Positions 33,326-44,429 are shown, numbered from the stretch's first letter. The stretch is 64,000 nucleotides of DNA from Protonemura montana (GCA_947568835.1 OX387610.1:14179001-14243000); one strand, 5' to 3'. Notes: generated from the sequence alone by a model not told the origin. Translations and numbers: made by a program.

Positions 33326-33560
33326 CCTTCACCTGCTCAAACCTTAGCTTTTCCACCAAATCCAAAAATATCCACCAGCACCAGATGAGGGCTGAAAACC
33401 TCAACTACCAGCGTCATCCAAACTGGACGACGCCTCTTCAATGCGCTGCCCACTGAAATAAAAGCGGCTAAAAACGCAGACAATTTTAAAACTCTTTTAA
33501 AACCGTTTCTCTTTGACAATATGTTTTACAGCATATATGATTTTACCCACTCTTGACCTT
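33326..33560 (+). pseudogene. Probable LINE reverse-transcriptase C-terminal relic
   Basis: Plus strand, with one internal stop, reads ISTSTR, stop, then TGRRLFNALPTEIKAA and NADNFKTLLKPFLFDNMF before a stop at about 33556. The pattern LFNALP-(T)EIK...F-K-x-L-L-K-x-F-L-F matches the tail that follows the reverse-transcriptase domain in many non-LTR retrotransposons. No catalytic motif is present, so it is a short dead remnant. The antisense ORF at 33337-33519 is a shadow. Confidence 0.45.
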
Positions 33561-34092
33561 TCACATTTATCACCATTGAAATGAATATTTAACAGATATT
33601 TTCTTATACATAGTAACTGACGTGGTCTACACATTCGAATGTACTATAGACCAAATACAAATAGAATACAATACAATAAAATACAATACAATAAAACAAC
33701 CAATCACAAGCTGTGAAAGTCAGCTGTTTATATGAGCTAGGAGCTGGACTCTGAGTTGAAATATATCTTCTACTTATAATAAAGCCTGTGTGTGAGTTTA
33801 CTTTGTCAAAAGTAAAGAGTCGATTATTAGTAACTAGTAAAGAGACAAAATAGTCAATGTTGTCAAAATTTGTCGGTTTTGCCAATGGGGGGGGGGGGGG
33901 GGGGGGAGGAGGGGTGATTCCAGGTGATGAGGATATGGCAGGGACCTGGGTCGAAGCCCTAGTATTGTAATACTGGACCTAGGTTCAACCATAGGTTGTG
34001 TAACGTAATTGAAAACATCGAAGATAGGCAGGTTAGATAAAGTAGACATGAGTCTAAAAAATATAATAGGTAGGCATGTTTGGATAAAAACC
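33561..34092. other. Intergenic with poly(G) tract
   Basis: Contains an AATACAATACAATAAA-type simple stretch (33664-33700), a run of about 20 G at 33887-33906, and a scrap of MITE family M at 34037-34057 (GTAGACATGAGTCTAAAAA). No gene was seen. Confidence 0.5.
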
Positions 34093-34093
34093 G

Positions 34094-34475
34094 AATTTAA
34101 ATTGCAAACGCTTGCAATGCGCGGGGTATTTTATTATTATGAACACTATAACCGTCTCAAAAATTGATGCCCAAATACACTTAAATCGTCTCAAAAAGCC
34201 AGTGTCCAAGTAGCTCAATTGGTTAGAGCAACACCCGCGACAGGTGGAGATCGGGGTCCAAGTAGCTCAATGGGTTAGAGCAACACCCGCGACAGGTGGA
34301 GATCGGGGTCCAAGTAGCTCAATTGGTTAGAGCAACACCCGCGACAGGTGGAGATCGGGGTCCAAGTAGCTCAATGGGTTAGAGCAACACCAGCGACAGG
34401 TGGAGATCGGGGTTCCTGTCCCCGCTAGAGCATCAATTTTTAAGACGGTTATAGTGTTCATAATAATAAAAAGGT
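34094..34475 (+). mobile_element. tRNA-like TIR element, copy T1 with tandem heads
   Basis: The left arm (34094-34175) is an inverted copy of the family tail: ATTGCAAACGCTTGCAATGC, then GAACACTATAACCGTCTCAA, then TTGATGCCC. Four 52-bp units follow from 34205, each GTCCAAGTAGCTCAATTGG plus TTAGAGC and CGACAGGTGGAGATCGG; two carry AATGGG. The last unit runs into a B-box region (GATCGGGGTTCCTGTCCCCG) and the right tail, ATTTTTAAGACGGTTATAGT, truncated near 34472. Confidence 0.85.
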
Positions 34476-34968
34476 ATATATTTATTTCAGTTGTTTTCGA
34501 GCCGGACTATACCTGCAATTACTCAGTAATAACAATATCATTGCATACCAACGTCTTTAATGGTCAATTATCGATCAGGTGACCTAACCCCTGAAAACCT
34601 GCAGAGATACCTGGGTAAATATTGGGAGACATAAAGTTAGGTTGCATTCGCGAGTCAGTTGCACCAGAGAACGAATGTGCACAACAAAATAAAGCGAGAT
34701 GCTTAGAAAAAACTGTGGAATCTAAATAATTCCAAGTGAGAAAACGAACTGTACTCAAGGGAATAGAAGTCGACACATACAGCGAGGCAGTGCAACATAC
34801 AGGTAACGTTTTAATTACAATTAGTAACCTACATCGGATTGTACTCTTGAGTTAGCTGACAACAACGTCCAAATTAGGTCAGAACGAAATCATGAAATTA
34901 TCAATTTAGTTTTCTGTAGCTGTCAGTGAAATTATTGTGTATTTTCTCTTTGTTCAGCGAGAGAACGT
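34476..34968. other. Intergenic, nothing supported
   Basis: Short ORFs only (34400-34582 plus, 34564-34776 minus); no domain. Confidence 0.4.
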
Positions 34969-35045
34969 ATACTTTTTTGGCAGAGGTGCCACCAGTCGTT
35001 TTGGGATGACATTTAAAAAAATAGATATCTACACAAATCATCTTC
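34969..35045 (+). repeat. Family R short dispersed repeat, copy 1
   Basis: AGAGGTGCCACCAGTCGTTT and TGGGATGACAT match three other places in the window (42.7, 56.8 and 60.4 kb). The downstream ATCTACACAAATCATCTTCT is loosely shared with the copy at 42.7 kb. Confidence 0.6.
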
Positions 35046-35164
35046 TCTGTTGTATATTTTGTGTTTGCGCTACAGGTTTTATCATGGGAAGTTGTTTTGT
35101 GTTTTTGAGTTTTAAAAAATTTTAAGAATTTATCTACCAACATTGTTTTTTTTTTAAACTATTT

Positions 35165-35345
35165 TTGGATATATTATTATTATGAACACAACTACTCTCT
35201 CAAAAATATATGCCCGAACGGAGACCGCGACAGGTGGAGATCGGGGTTCGAGTCCCCGTTTGGGCATCAATTTTTGAGACGGTTATAGTGTTGGTAATAC
35301 AAAATACCCCGCGCATTGCAAGCGTTTGCAATTTAAATCAGATTT
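35165..35345 (+). mobile_element. tRNA-like TIR element, copy T2 with a single tRNA half
   Basis: The inverted left arm (TTATTATTATGAACACAAC, then TCTCTCAAAAATATATGCCC) is followed by only the 3' half of the tRNA-like region: GACCGCGACAGGTGGAGATC, GGGGTTCGAGTCCCCG and TTTGGGCATCA. The intact right arm reaches GCATTGCAAGCGTTTGCAAT. The T-arm here is a perfect 5-bp stem with a 7-base loop. Confidence 0.85.
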
Positions 35346-35634
35346 ATTATATTGGGAGATGTTTTTCAGATCTGTTACGGATTACAAAATCCTACCATTG
35401 ATAGTTCTACTCGATTCAGGTGAATGTAGTTCGCTTGGCAACTCATTGACATTTTGTTCCTCTCAAATTTGTAGCTATGAACAATTCAGATCTGTAAAAA
35501 CAAAAATAAGCAAACTTTAATTTCATGTTCAGCGTAATTCAAAATATAACTTAACCAGATATTAAATGAAATTCTAAAATAAATCACGATGGAATAAACC
35601 TATAAACTCAATAGTACTACCTGTTTGATCACCC

Positions 35635-35945
35635 TGTTCAAGATAGAGGCTGGAGGGACGAAAGTTAGTACAGCAACTTTACTCGCCTTGCTTATCAACC
35701 TCTCGACAGCATGGATTTGTGGAGGAATCCTGTTGTTCGCGTTGTACCGTCCTTCGGAAGGGACGTTAAGCCGGAGGTCCCCTTGGTCTTCGACAGGAGT
35801 AGGCTACGTGCCGGCACCAAGTTTCCCCTGGTCCCTTCTAGGCTAGGTTAGGTTAATCATCAACCTCTCATTCACCGACGCCATAAGCCCAGTGCCGCAT
35901 GACCAGATGTCAAAACAGTGCATCGTTAAACACCACAAAGCAATA
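35635..35945 (+). mobile_element. 5S-derived SINE tail, copy S4
   Basis: Plus-strand tail without complete head units: AGTTAGTACAGCAACTTTAC, CATGGATTTGTGGAGGAATC, CGTCCTTCGGAAGGGACGTT, then CAGTGCATCGTTAAACACC at the end. Confidence 0.85.
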
Positions 35946-36404
35946 CATTTTTTGTAACCATATCCCACAATTATTGACATAAACTAAGAATGTCTAAGGG
36001 ACCCTTACCATCGTATCTACATTCCAATCAACCTGGTGACCTTGGCATCAGTGACATTTCCACAGATCTTGTTGTAGCTGTCCCCGAATATCGCCAGGAT
36101 GTGCCAGTAACCTCACTATTCAATCACCTCATCCCTCCCTGCCCCTCACCACCCACGCCTTCGCCGAAACGTTGTTTCGCTTCCTGATCAGATGCCCGAG
36201 TTATTGATTTACTATCAGCTGCTTTATCCGGGAGGCTATCAAATGCCTTAACGGCAGATTAGCTCGAGTGTTTTATTGAGAGGTTTACGCGTCATTGAGG
36301 CTAACCAGACTGGTCTGTGGTAAAAAGACTTCTTATGATACAATTTTTGTCGTGTTGGTTTACCAGTAGACGTCTTACCGAACAGTTTAACGTATTGGAA
36401 ACAC
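35946..36404. other. Spacer between two SINE copies
   Basis: The plus ORF at 35990-36187 (Pro-rich, no domain) is not called. The DNA next to the following SINE (GTTTAACGTATTGGAAACACCG) resembles the SINE's 5' boundary. Confidence 0.35.
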
Positions 36405-37115
36405 CGTTAAGTGTTAAGCAACACTGCGCTGGGTCAGGTATTGGATGGGTGACCATCATACACATGACCAGTTCTGTTTGGGAGAGATGTTGGAGGGATG
36501 AAAGTTAAGCAACACTGCGCTGGGTCAGGTATTGGATGGGTGACCATCATACACATGACCAGTTCTGTTTGGGAGAGATGTTGGAGGGATGAAAGATAAG
36601 CAACATTGCGCTGGGTCAGGTATTGGATGGGTGGCCATCATACACATGACCAGTTCTGTTCGGGAGAGAGGTTGGAGGGATGAAAGATAAGCAACATTGC
36701 GCTGGGTCAGGTATTGGATGGGTGACCATCATACACATGACCAGTTCTGTTCGGGAGAGAGGTTGGAGGGATGAAAGATAAGCAACATTGCGCTGGGTCA
36801 GGTATTGGATGGGTTATCATCATACACATGACCACTTCTGTTCGGGAGAGAGGTTGGAGGGATGAAAGTTAGTACAGCATTTTCACTCGCCTTGCGTATC
36901 AACGTCTCGACAGCATGGATTTGTGGAGGAATCCTGTTGTTTGCGTTGTACCGTCCTTCGGAAGGGACGTTAAGCTGGTATTCCCCTTGGTTCACCCTTC
37001 CATTTAATTATATTTAAATTCTTTATCACTTTAACACATACTGAAACCATAAGATCCGTGCCACAGATCCCGTTGTCGAAATATTGCGTCGTTAAACACA
37101 TTAAATCAATGTCGT
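36405..37115 (+). mobile_element. 5S-derived SINE, copy S5 with five tandem heads
   Basis: Five 91-bp head units (36413-36870), each with AAGCAACACTGCGCTGGGTC or its AAGCAACATTG variant, and GTATTGGATGGGTGACC. A tail follows that is broken after AAGGGACGTTAAGCTGG near 36977. A TTGCGTCGTTAAACACATT end at 37083-37101 after about 105 bp of unrelated-looking DNA may be the displaced 3' end. Confidence 0.85.
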
Positions 37116-37324
37116 ACACATTTAAAGATGTAAATCTAATATAAAAACACGTATTTGAAAATAGTTTTTAATGTCTACCTCGTAGTGAATCAAGTAGTCT
37201 CATACATTTTATCATCCAGCAAAGATTTTTGTGAGAAAAGCAAAACTATTTTGATATCTTTCACAGCACCGGTTTAAAAATATCACTGATTTAAATTGTC
37301 AAAAGATCCGATATTGCAAGAAAA

Positions 37325-37690
37325 TTACACGATTATTTTATTGGACCGTTTGAAAAGCCCTGTGTTAGCTCCTTTTTTTTTATCGAAGAAAACAAAACAA
37401 CTTTTAATGCTTCCAGAAAACAGGTTTTGCGGGATGCAAACAAGTTTAAACCAGTTGTCAGGCCACGTCAGAACAGATGACAATGTCGTTACGTTTAAAA
37501 TATGGAGCTCTTCACCACGCTGAAATCCCACTGCCTTGCTGATTCCGTTTCTAATTGAGTCGGTTACCATGGCGATCGCATTATAATTCCACTGCCACTT
37601 AAATCCCGTCTCACGCTCGGCTGGATTCATCTCGACACGATCCACAGCCTTGCTGATTGTGAGCAAACGAGGATTGTGGCCATTCACCAT
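37325..37690 (-). other. Doubtful 121-codon ORF
   Basis: An ATG-initiated minus-strand frame whose first 75 codons look coding-like (VEMNPAERETGFKWQWN, MVTDSIRNGISKAVGF). AATCAGCAAGG occurs twice, about 100 bp apart, within it. The rest is AT-driven. No domain is recognised; it may be a degraded exon. Confidence 0.2.
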
Positions 37691-38588
37691 TTACTATTGT
37701 ACACATCATTTCACCGCACGAGAGAATCTCGTCCAAGATAATTGATATAAAAGCAAATGTTCGGTAAATTCAATATCGATTACGTACGGGAACGATAATT
37801 ATAACAGAACACAGGTTTACCAACTAACATTTTCTTATTTCTTAGAGCCAAGAATTTTCAGGTAGACAACTTTGAGGTTATGTATGTTTTTTTTTTTTTT
37901 AATGCTGGGGTAGCATGACATGGATGGCTCGACAGCCATTTTGTAAAATGTTTCAAAATAACAATTTCGATACTTTTTGAACTGTGTTTTTTTTAAATAT
38001 CGTCAAAGACGAGTGTTGATTTGTGTTTCGTTGAACAATTCTCGTTCACGTTTGACGACAGAAGGAAAAGAGGTCGTTTTATGAACAATTTCTCACAGAT
38101 TTCCCCATTATTACGACGTTTTAAAGAAGTTAAAAATCTATATTACATGCTGTTGGTTACTATCAAATCAACTTTATCATCAGACAGGCAAAAAAGCATA
38201 AAGAAAATGTAATTAAATCTGTCATTTGCAACTTTTATCATTAAAAATATACCAGTATTATATTTCACCTTGGCAGTATCGGTTTGTTGCCATGGCAATC
38301 TCTTGCTTGAATCTGTGACAAGCTTTTGGCCACCAACGCCTCAAACCTGCATTTGCAGAAGCAAATCAAACCAGTTCCTGTCACGACGTCGATACCACCA
38401 ACTCCTAACTTCCGGTGAAATAGCTGCAAAGTAAATATTAATTAAATCGATCAACACTTTTTTTTTATTTATCGCTTTCTATTGAAGAACCTGTGAAAGA
38501 ATCACAGATTTTCGTTTACCAAAAGACATTTTAGAGTGGAAATGTGATTTCCTTTTTTAATCAACGTGCCCAATCGCTAAAGATTCTT
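37691..38588. other. Intergenic, nothing supported
   Basis: AT-rich with T-runs; the ORF at 38021-38212 (plus) has no domain. Confidence 0.4.
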
Positions 38589-39025
38589 ACATGATATTAA
38601 ATCGTCTTAGAAAGTAAGTTTCCAAGTAGCTCAATTGGTTAGAGCAACACCCGCGACAGGTGGAGATCGGGGTCCAAGTAGCTCAATTGGTTAGAGCAAC
38701 ACCCGCGACAGGTGGAGATCGGGGTCCAAGTAGCTCAATTGGTTAGAGCAACACCCGCGACAGGTGGAGATCGGGGTCCAAGTAGCTCAATTGGTTAGAG
38801 AAACACCCGCGACAGGTGGAGATCGGGGTCCAAGTAGCTCAATTGGTTAGAGCAACACCCGCGACAGGTGGAGATCGGGGTCCAAGTAGCTCAATTGGTT
38901 AGAGCAACACCCGCGACAGGTGGAGATCGGGGCCCGAGTTCCCGTTTTGGCATACATTTTTGAGACGGTTACATTTTTTATGATAATAATACGGCGCATT
39001 GCCAGCGTTTGCAATTTAAAAAAGA
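38589..39025 (+). mobile_element. tRNA-like element, copy T3 with six tandem heads
   Basis: The short left leader (AAATCGTCTTAGAAAGTAAG) resembles the leader of T1 and T4. Six 52-bp units (about 38622-38930) follow with the A-box-like TAGCTCAATTGGTTAGAG, then a decayed B-box (GGCCCGAGTTCCCG) and tail (TTTTTGAGACGGTTACA, GCGTTTGCAATTTAAA). The left inverted arm is not evident here. Confidence 0.85.
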
Positions 39026-39112
39026 TTTCAAATAACTTCTTACATGGAATTTTCAGGATTATATTCTTTATTAAACAGGATCACACACATACTTCTATCA
39101 AAATAACTCTCA

Positions 39113-39753
39113 CGGGCTGTATGGGCTGTATGGGCTGTATGGGCTCTATGGGCTGTATGGGCTGTATGGGCTGTATGGACTCTATGGGCTGTATGGGCTG
39201 TATGGGCTGTATGGACTCTATGGGCTGTATGGGCTGTATGGGCTGAATGGGCTGTATGGGCTGTATGGGCTGTATGGGCTGTATGGGCTGTATGGGCTGT
39301 ATGGGCTGTATGGGCTCTATGGGCTCTATGGGCTGTATAGGCAGTATGGGCTGTATGGGCTCTATGGGCTGTATGGGCTGTATGGGCTGTATGGACTCTA
39401 TGGGCTGTATGGGCTGTATGGGCTGAATGGGCTGTATGGGCTGTATGGGCTGTATGGGCTGTGTGGGCTGTATGGGCTGTATGGGCTGTATGGGCTGTAT
39501 GGGCTGTATGGACTCTATGGGCTGTATGGGCTGTATGGGCTGAATGGGCTGAATGGGCTGTATGGGCTGTATGGGCTCTATGGGCTCTATGGGCTGTATG
39601 GGCTCTATGGGCTGTATGGGCTGAATGGGCTGTATGGGCTGTATGGGCTCTATGGGCTCTATGGGCTGTATAGGCTGTATGGGCTGTATGGGCTCTATGG
39701 GCTGTATGGGCTGTATGGGCTGTATGGGCTGTATGGGCTGAATGGGCTATATG
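39113..39753. repeat. 9-bp satellite GGGCTGTAT, about 71 units
   Basis: A near-perfect 9-bp array with variants GGGCTCTAT, GGACTCTAT, GGGCTGAAT and one GGCAGTAT. Since 9 is a multiple of three, the frames stay open (minus strand Ala-His-Thr/Ala-His-Arg repeats, 262 codons; plus strand Cys-Met-Gly). Variant order suggests duplicated higher-order blocks. I do not regard the ORFs as genes. Confidence 0.95.
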
Positions 39754-39759
39754 GAACTG

Positions 39760-40165
39760 ACGAACGACTGACGCTTTCTCGTTGTTAACCCGAAAATAGT
39801 AAAGAATTCCCCAAATAATACCATTCATCTTAATCTGATGGCGAAAAGACGGAGAAAAAACGGTAAAAAATGTCCCTACTTTAAAATAGATCAGCTTTTT
39901 TCCTGGCCGCTTGGCGCCTCCACAAAGCCATTAAAAATGCATTGTCGTGTGATCGTCTATTTTGTAGCTAGAGTAGAATAGTATTCCAGTCAAGACTGGG
40001 AAAGTGTAATGTCTTTGTAGGATGAACACCGAGGAACTGGCTGAAGACATGCGATGTGGTGGTGATCCCTTTAAATATCCAACCGATATCATTTATTTAT
40101 TTTTACAAAATACATTGTTTAACAATTAATTTTACGGAAAAATACAATATTCAATGTTCTCCGCT
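39760..40165. other. Intergenic, nothing supported
   Basis: No ORF or repeat of note. Confidence 0.4.
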
Positions 40166-40602
40166 AATACCGTTGAGTGTGTAGGTTCTAGGTAGAGAAA
40201 CAACGTCAATGTTACAGTCTCTGCGTGAAAGATGGCCGCCAAATGACTACCTTACCGACAAAAATGCAGAGTACCGGAACATCACGTTAAGTGGAGCCAC
40301 TGTCGTATGAAATTTAATTTCGATATTTCTCGTAGGTTAACTCGCTTTTGAGACTTTTCATGCTTAAAAAATCTCCATCAATGTTTACCTCAACGATTGA
40401 TAAACATGTAACGATATTAAAATGCGAGTAACCTACGAGAAATATCGAAATTAAATTTCATACGACAGTGGCTCCACTTAACGTGATGTTCCGGTACTCT
40501 GCATTTTTGTCGGTAAGGCAGTCATTTGGCGGCCATCTTTCACGCAGAGACTGTAACATTGACGTTGTTTCTCTACCTAGAACCTACACTCAACGCTAAT
40601 AC
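40166..40602. mobile_element. Foldback element related to element X
   Basis: Two arms of roughly 180-190 bp (about 40171-40360 and 40415-40600) are near-perfect inverted copies. Each contains GTAGGTTCTAGGTAGAGAAA, AGTCTCTGCGTGAAAGATGG, CGGAACATCACG and TAAGTGGAGCCACTGTCG. The short spacer holds CCTCAACGATTGATAAACAT, a hallmark of element X, and the inner arm ends resemble the X outer end (ATGCGAGTAACCTACGAGAA). There is no ORF. Confidence 0.9.
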
Positions 40603-41589
40603 TATTAAGATTACTGTTCACGGGTCGCTTAAGTTTTGAGAAATCAAATGTTCTGGATTTAGATGTTCGGAAAGTAAAATTTTACTGTTTTCTTATACAG
40701 TTAATAACCAACTAATTTGCAATAAGCATGACAAAAAAATTGGTACTTTTGTCAGTGCGAACTTGCATGTTCATTAGATAAAAGGTGCCCCGATAGAAAC
40801 CCATCACCAAGCTTGAAGTATAGTTAGGATACAGAGAATTGGAAACAGGTTTGGATGGATGCTGTTTAGGTCTTCTTATGCTTGCCAATTTTCTTTCATC
40901 CTGCGCAGACCAAGATCTTCACTTTTGGTGTAGCAATTCATCTCGGTAAATAGGTAGTATTTTGGTAGAATAGTCAGTATGCAAACGCAAACGCAAAAGA
41001 TAAGCTATGTCGACGATTTTCTGATAATTTCATTGCATATACGCGTAAAGAGGCACAGAAATGAGGCGGAAAAAATACACCTAATTTTGCTGGCATTCAA
41101 ATTCTTTTCGCTTTTCAAATACCATTTCTAGCAAGAAAAAAAAACGGTATTGCGCCCGGAGTTGAAAGTGATATTAATTTAATCAGGAAGCGTGTCCAGG
41201 CACCTTAAAAACACACACCCCAGCGAAACTGTGTTACTATGAATTAGCCCTCTAAGTATTTTTGGAGCATCGATTAGCTGAGCATTTTAATAGAGCACGC
41301 TTAGAAAAACGACCTCGTGTATAAATGGGTATGAATAGAATTTGCTATCACGGAGCCGTAACTTGCTAGAAAACACATTGTTCACTTTCAACAAATTTGT
41401 AATCGCATTTAAAGCATCCAATCTATCGATAGACTTCTATGGTATCATGGCAAATCAGTAAAGAAAATTAATGCTATTTTACGAGGTAACTAAATTGCTA
41501 TCACGGTTGTAAAGAATTTGATTTTCACAGAACTAAAAAAAAATATATACCATTCTATCATCCGCTCAAATCTTTGCATCTAATTTAAT
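40603..41589. other. Intergenic, nothing supported
   Basis: AT-rich DNA with no ORF worth calling. Confidence 0.4.
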
Positions 41590-41895
41590 ACCATTGGGTG
41601 TGTATGTAAAGTCATGAGGGCCAGCGTTAATGTTTAACTTTCTGCTGAGCAAACGAGGCCGGCAACACGTGATAACGGTAGGTGCCACCCGATGGCGCTT
41701 GCTGCCGAGCAAACGAGGCCGGTAGCACGTGGTAACGGTAGGTGCCACCCGATGGCGCTAGCGGCCGTTCTTTTTAACAAACCTCTACAATTAAATAATA
41801 ACGACTCAAAATATCGCGATACATGTTTATCAATCGTTGAGGTTAGCATTAATAAAGATTAATTGAATGTAAACCAGTCTCAAATGCGAGTAATA
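41590..41895 (-). mobile_element. Element X copy with two core units
   Basis: Minus-strand: left flank GGGTGTGTATG then GGGCCAGCGTTAATG, two 60-bp cores (the second has GCTGCCGAGC), and right flank through AATGCGAGTAATATT. Confidence 0.9.
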
Positions 41896-44139
41896 TTAAC
41901 AATGAATTGAATTGCTTTTACTGTATCATTTATAAACCATGTACATAATGGCATATGACAAGTCAATATCTAAAATCTATGTTCTATGTTATGTGCTTAA
42001 AATGTAAAAACTCTTTGACAGAATATAAAGCATTTTTTAACAGATTTTTTTACATTGGTCGTAAAGGATAAAGTATTGTTTTTTTACAAAAGACAGCTTA
42101 CAATCAGTTGATAGCTTTATTATAAAAACATCTATCATTTTCCATTGGGGTCCTATTACTAAATGATGAACAATGTTTATCTAGTTTTAATATAAAATTG
42201 TTTCTAGTGCAATAAGTATGAATTTTATTTTGTTCAAAGGTTACTAAACCTAGCAGCATTCTTCATTTTTGTCGGTGTAAAGTAGTGGATTTTGTGGTAA
42301 TTTTTTTGCGAATTCAGTTCAACATCAGCGCTGATCCTCTAACTACACCGATAAACTCAATGGTTCGAGAAAACCATCTAGCGTTGAAGATATGGGACAT
42401 AGTTTTTATATGAAATATGATTCCGATCAACCTCGTCGATGACAATATGACCTAGATTCCTGAACAGAGGGGTAATTCGACATGTAGTACCTACCCAAAT
42501 ACCCCGACACTGTCGACAGTGATTGAAGTAGATTACTTGCGACCTGCAAAGAAAATGGCTGAAAAGCAAAATAAGATTGTTATTTACTAAAGAAAATTAA
42601 AGTGGTATTTTGTATTAGCAATATTTAAGCTCTCACTCGTTTGATTGACTTTGAAAATTAATTTTTAGCTATACTTACAATCAGTTCAGTGGGACAACTT
42701 ATTTCTCCCAATAGAGGCGCTACTGGTCGTTATGGGATGACATGTGGGCCAAATGCCATTTGAAAAAAAAAACACCGTAAATTATCTTCGCTGATGTCTG
42801 CCATTTAAATTTTGCTCTAACGCCTTTGTGGTACAAAGATGTTTTGATTTATACAAAAATAAACTGAAGAAATATTCTACAGCTATAACAAAGATGAGCA
42901 TATTTTCCTTATATAATAGATATTTTAAAAAATAGCCACTTGGCTTCTTTAGCATTGTTAAAAAGGTCATTGGAATTCTATGCGGAAATTCTAGAAATAA
43001 TCAATAAAAGCCCAGGTTAAAAAAATAAATTCTGTCAGCTAAAAGGTGTAATCATAGATCTCTGGTCATGCCACGAAACACCCACAAGTTTTTGTAGCCA
43101 ACTAAAATGCGACCCACTTTAAGATATTATTCAAAACGAACCCCAAGCTCGCAATGAATTTGATATTTTCATAATTTTCAAGCTTCGTGGCTGAACGCGC
43201 CGACCTGTTCAGTAATGCATGAAGGGCGTGAACAAGAGTCGATCCCGAAGCCTTTTGAATAAATCCACACCACTTTTCTCTAATCCATCCGCTAGATTGC
43301 GTTCGATGTAATTAAGAAGTAGACTTGATTGCTTATAAATAATGATGACTCTCACACCACTTCGCTCTTAAGTCACCTAGAAACCCACTATGCTAGATCT
43401 GGCATGTCTTCGGGGCAGATTATCTTGGGCTTGCAGATCAATACCTGTCTTTCAAACGCTCGTTGTTTGCGTTGAACGAGTCAAGATTCAATAGTGTGAA
43501 CAGGCGATATTACATGGCAACAAGATTTCATAAAAAGCTTGCATAGATTTTCAAATCGCCATCGTTTCGCATTTCTCTTTCTCCGATTTTTCACCACTGT
43601 ATTTTGTATTTTTTTGTACTTTTTCAATTTAGATGGCAATACATTTATCATTTTTATATCAACGGCGTGTTAAGCGAAACTAAATCGCATTGGTGTCTAC
43701 GCTAGGTCATTAGATTATTCCAGGTTTAAAAATCCAATATTATTTAAAAATATATAAATATACGTTTTGATTTGAATTTAAGTTAGTAGTTGCTTCATTG
43801 TATGAGCTTTTCGCGCGTATTCCAGTTGATTTCCTTCGATATTAGATTTGTGGATTCAATTTTCCTCGCCCCTGGATTTATAAAAACCGTGGCTTTGGTA
43901 CGTATTGACGCCGCTAGGGATTGCAATACGCGTTTAAGATTATTGACAAAATGGCACAATACCGCCCTGAGGCGCTAATATTTCGGACGGTCGCGACGGA
44001 AGGAAAGCCATCTTCACAAATCCCAGACATACTTTCTACGTAAGAAGGATTCGGAAGATTTTGAGACATTTTGTAAAACTCCATTGTTACAGCTCAAAAT
44101 TTGAAGTCTAAATTCAGTGTATTATTTGACGTTCGTTTA
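41896..44139. other. Intergenic with repeat scraps
   Basis: An element X right-end scrap lies at about 42300-42365 (TTCAACATCAGCGCTGATCC, GATAAACTCAATGG). A family R copy is listed separately. ORFs at 42378-42569, 42782-42970 (minus) and 43790-43978 (plus) have no domains. Confidence 0.45.
42708..42805 (+). repeat. Family R short dispersed repeat, copy 2
   Basis: AGAGGCGCTACTGGTCGTTA, TGGGATGACATGTGGGCCAA, and further on GATGTCTGCCATTT. Matches copies at 34.97, 56.8 and 60.4 kb. Confidence 0.6.
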
Positions 44140-44345
44140 GTCAGAAACCCAGCGCTAATGTCGGAGCAAACGAGCCAGCCACTCGTGGTACTGGTAATTG
44201 CCACGTGGCGCTAGTTACCGTATTTTTAAATAATCTTTACAATTAAATAATTACAACGAAACATTTTGTTACATTTTCATCAATCGTTGAGGTTAATAAT
44301 GCGAAAACCAGTCTCAAACTCAAAGCTATTTAAAAAATAACAAAA
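44140..44345 (-). mobile_element. Element X, diverged copy
   Basis: Minus-strand: CCCAGCGCTAATGTCGGAGC, a shortened core (TGCCACGTGGCGCTAG), then a flank with ATCAATCGTTGAGGTTAA. The core has lost its tandem units. Confidence 0.75.
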
Positions 44346-44429
44346 GGACATTTCTCAAAAAGGTGCTGACTATTTTTTTCAATATAATTAAGTTGATCGA
44401 AAGGTATTATTTTTCGAAAAAAGTTGAAC

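Noticed and set aside
34200-34440. Functional tRNA genes
   Set aside because: Units lack the B-box and acceptor stem partner; the anticodon-like loop has G where the invariant U33 should be. They are tRNA-derived repeats.
39040-39828. 262-codon Ala-His-Thr ORF
   Set aside because: It is produced by the 9-bp satellite; only a few non-repeat codons at each end.
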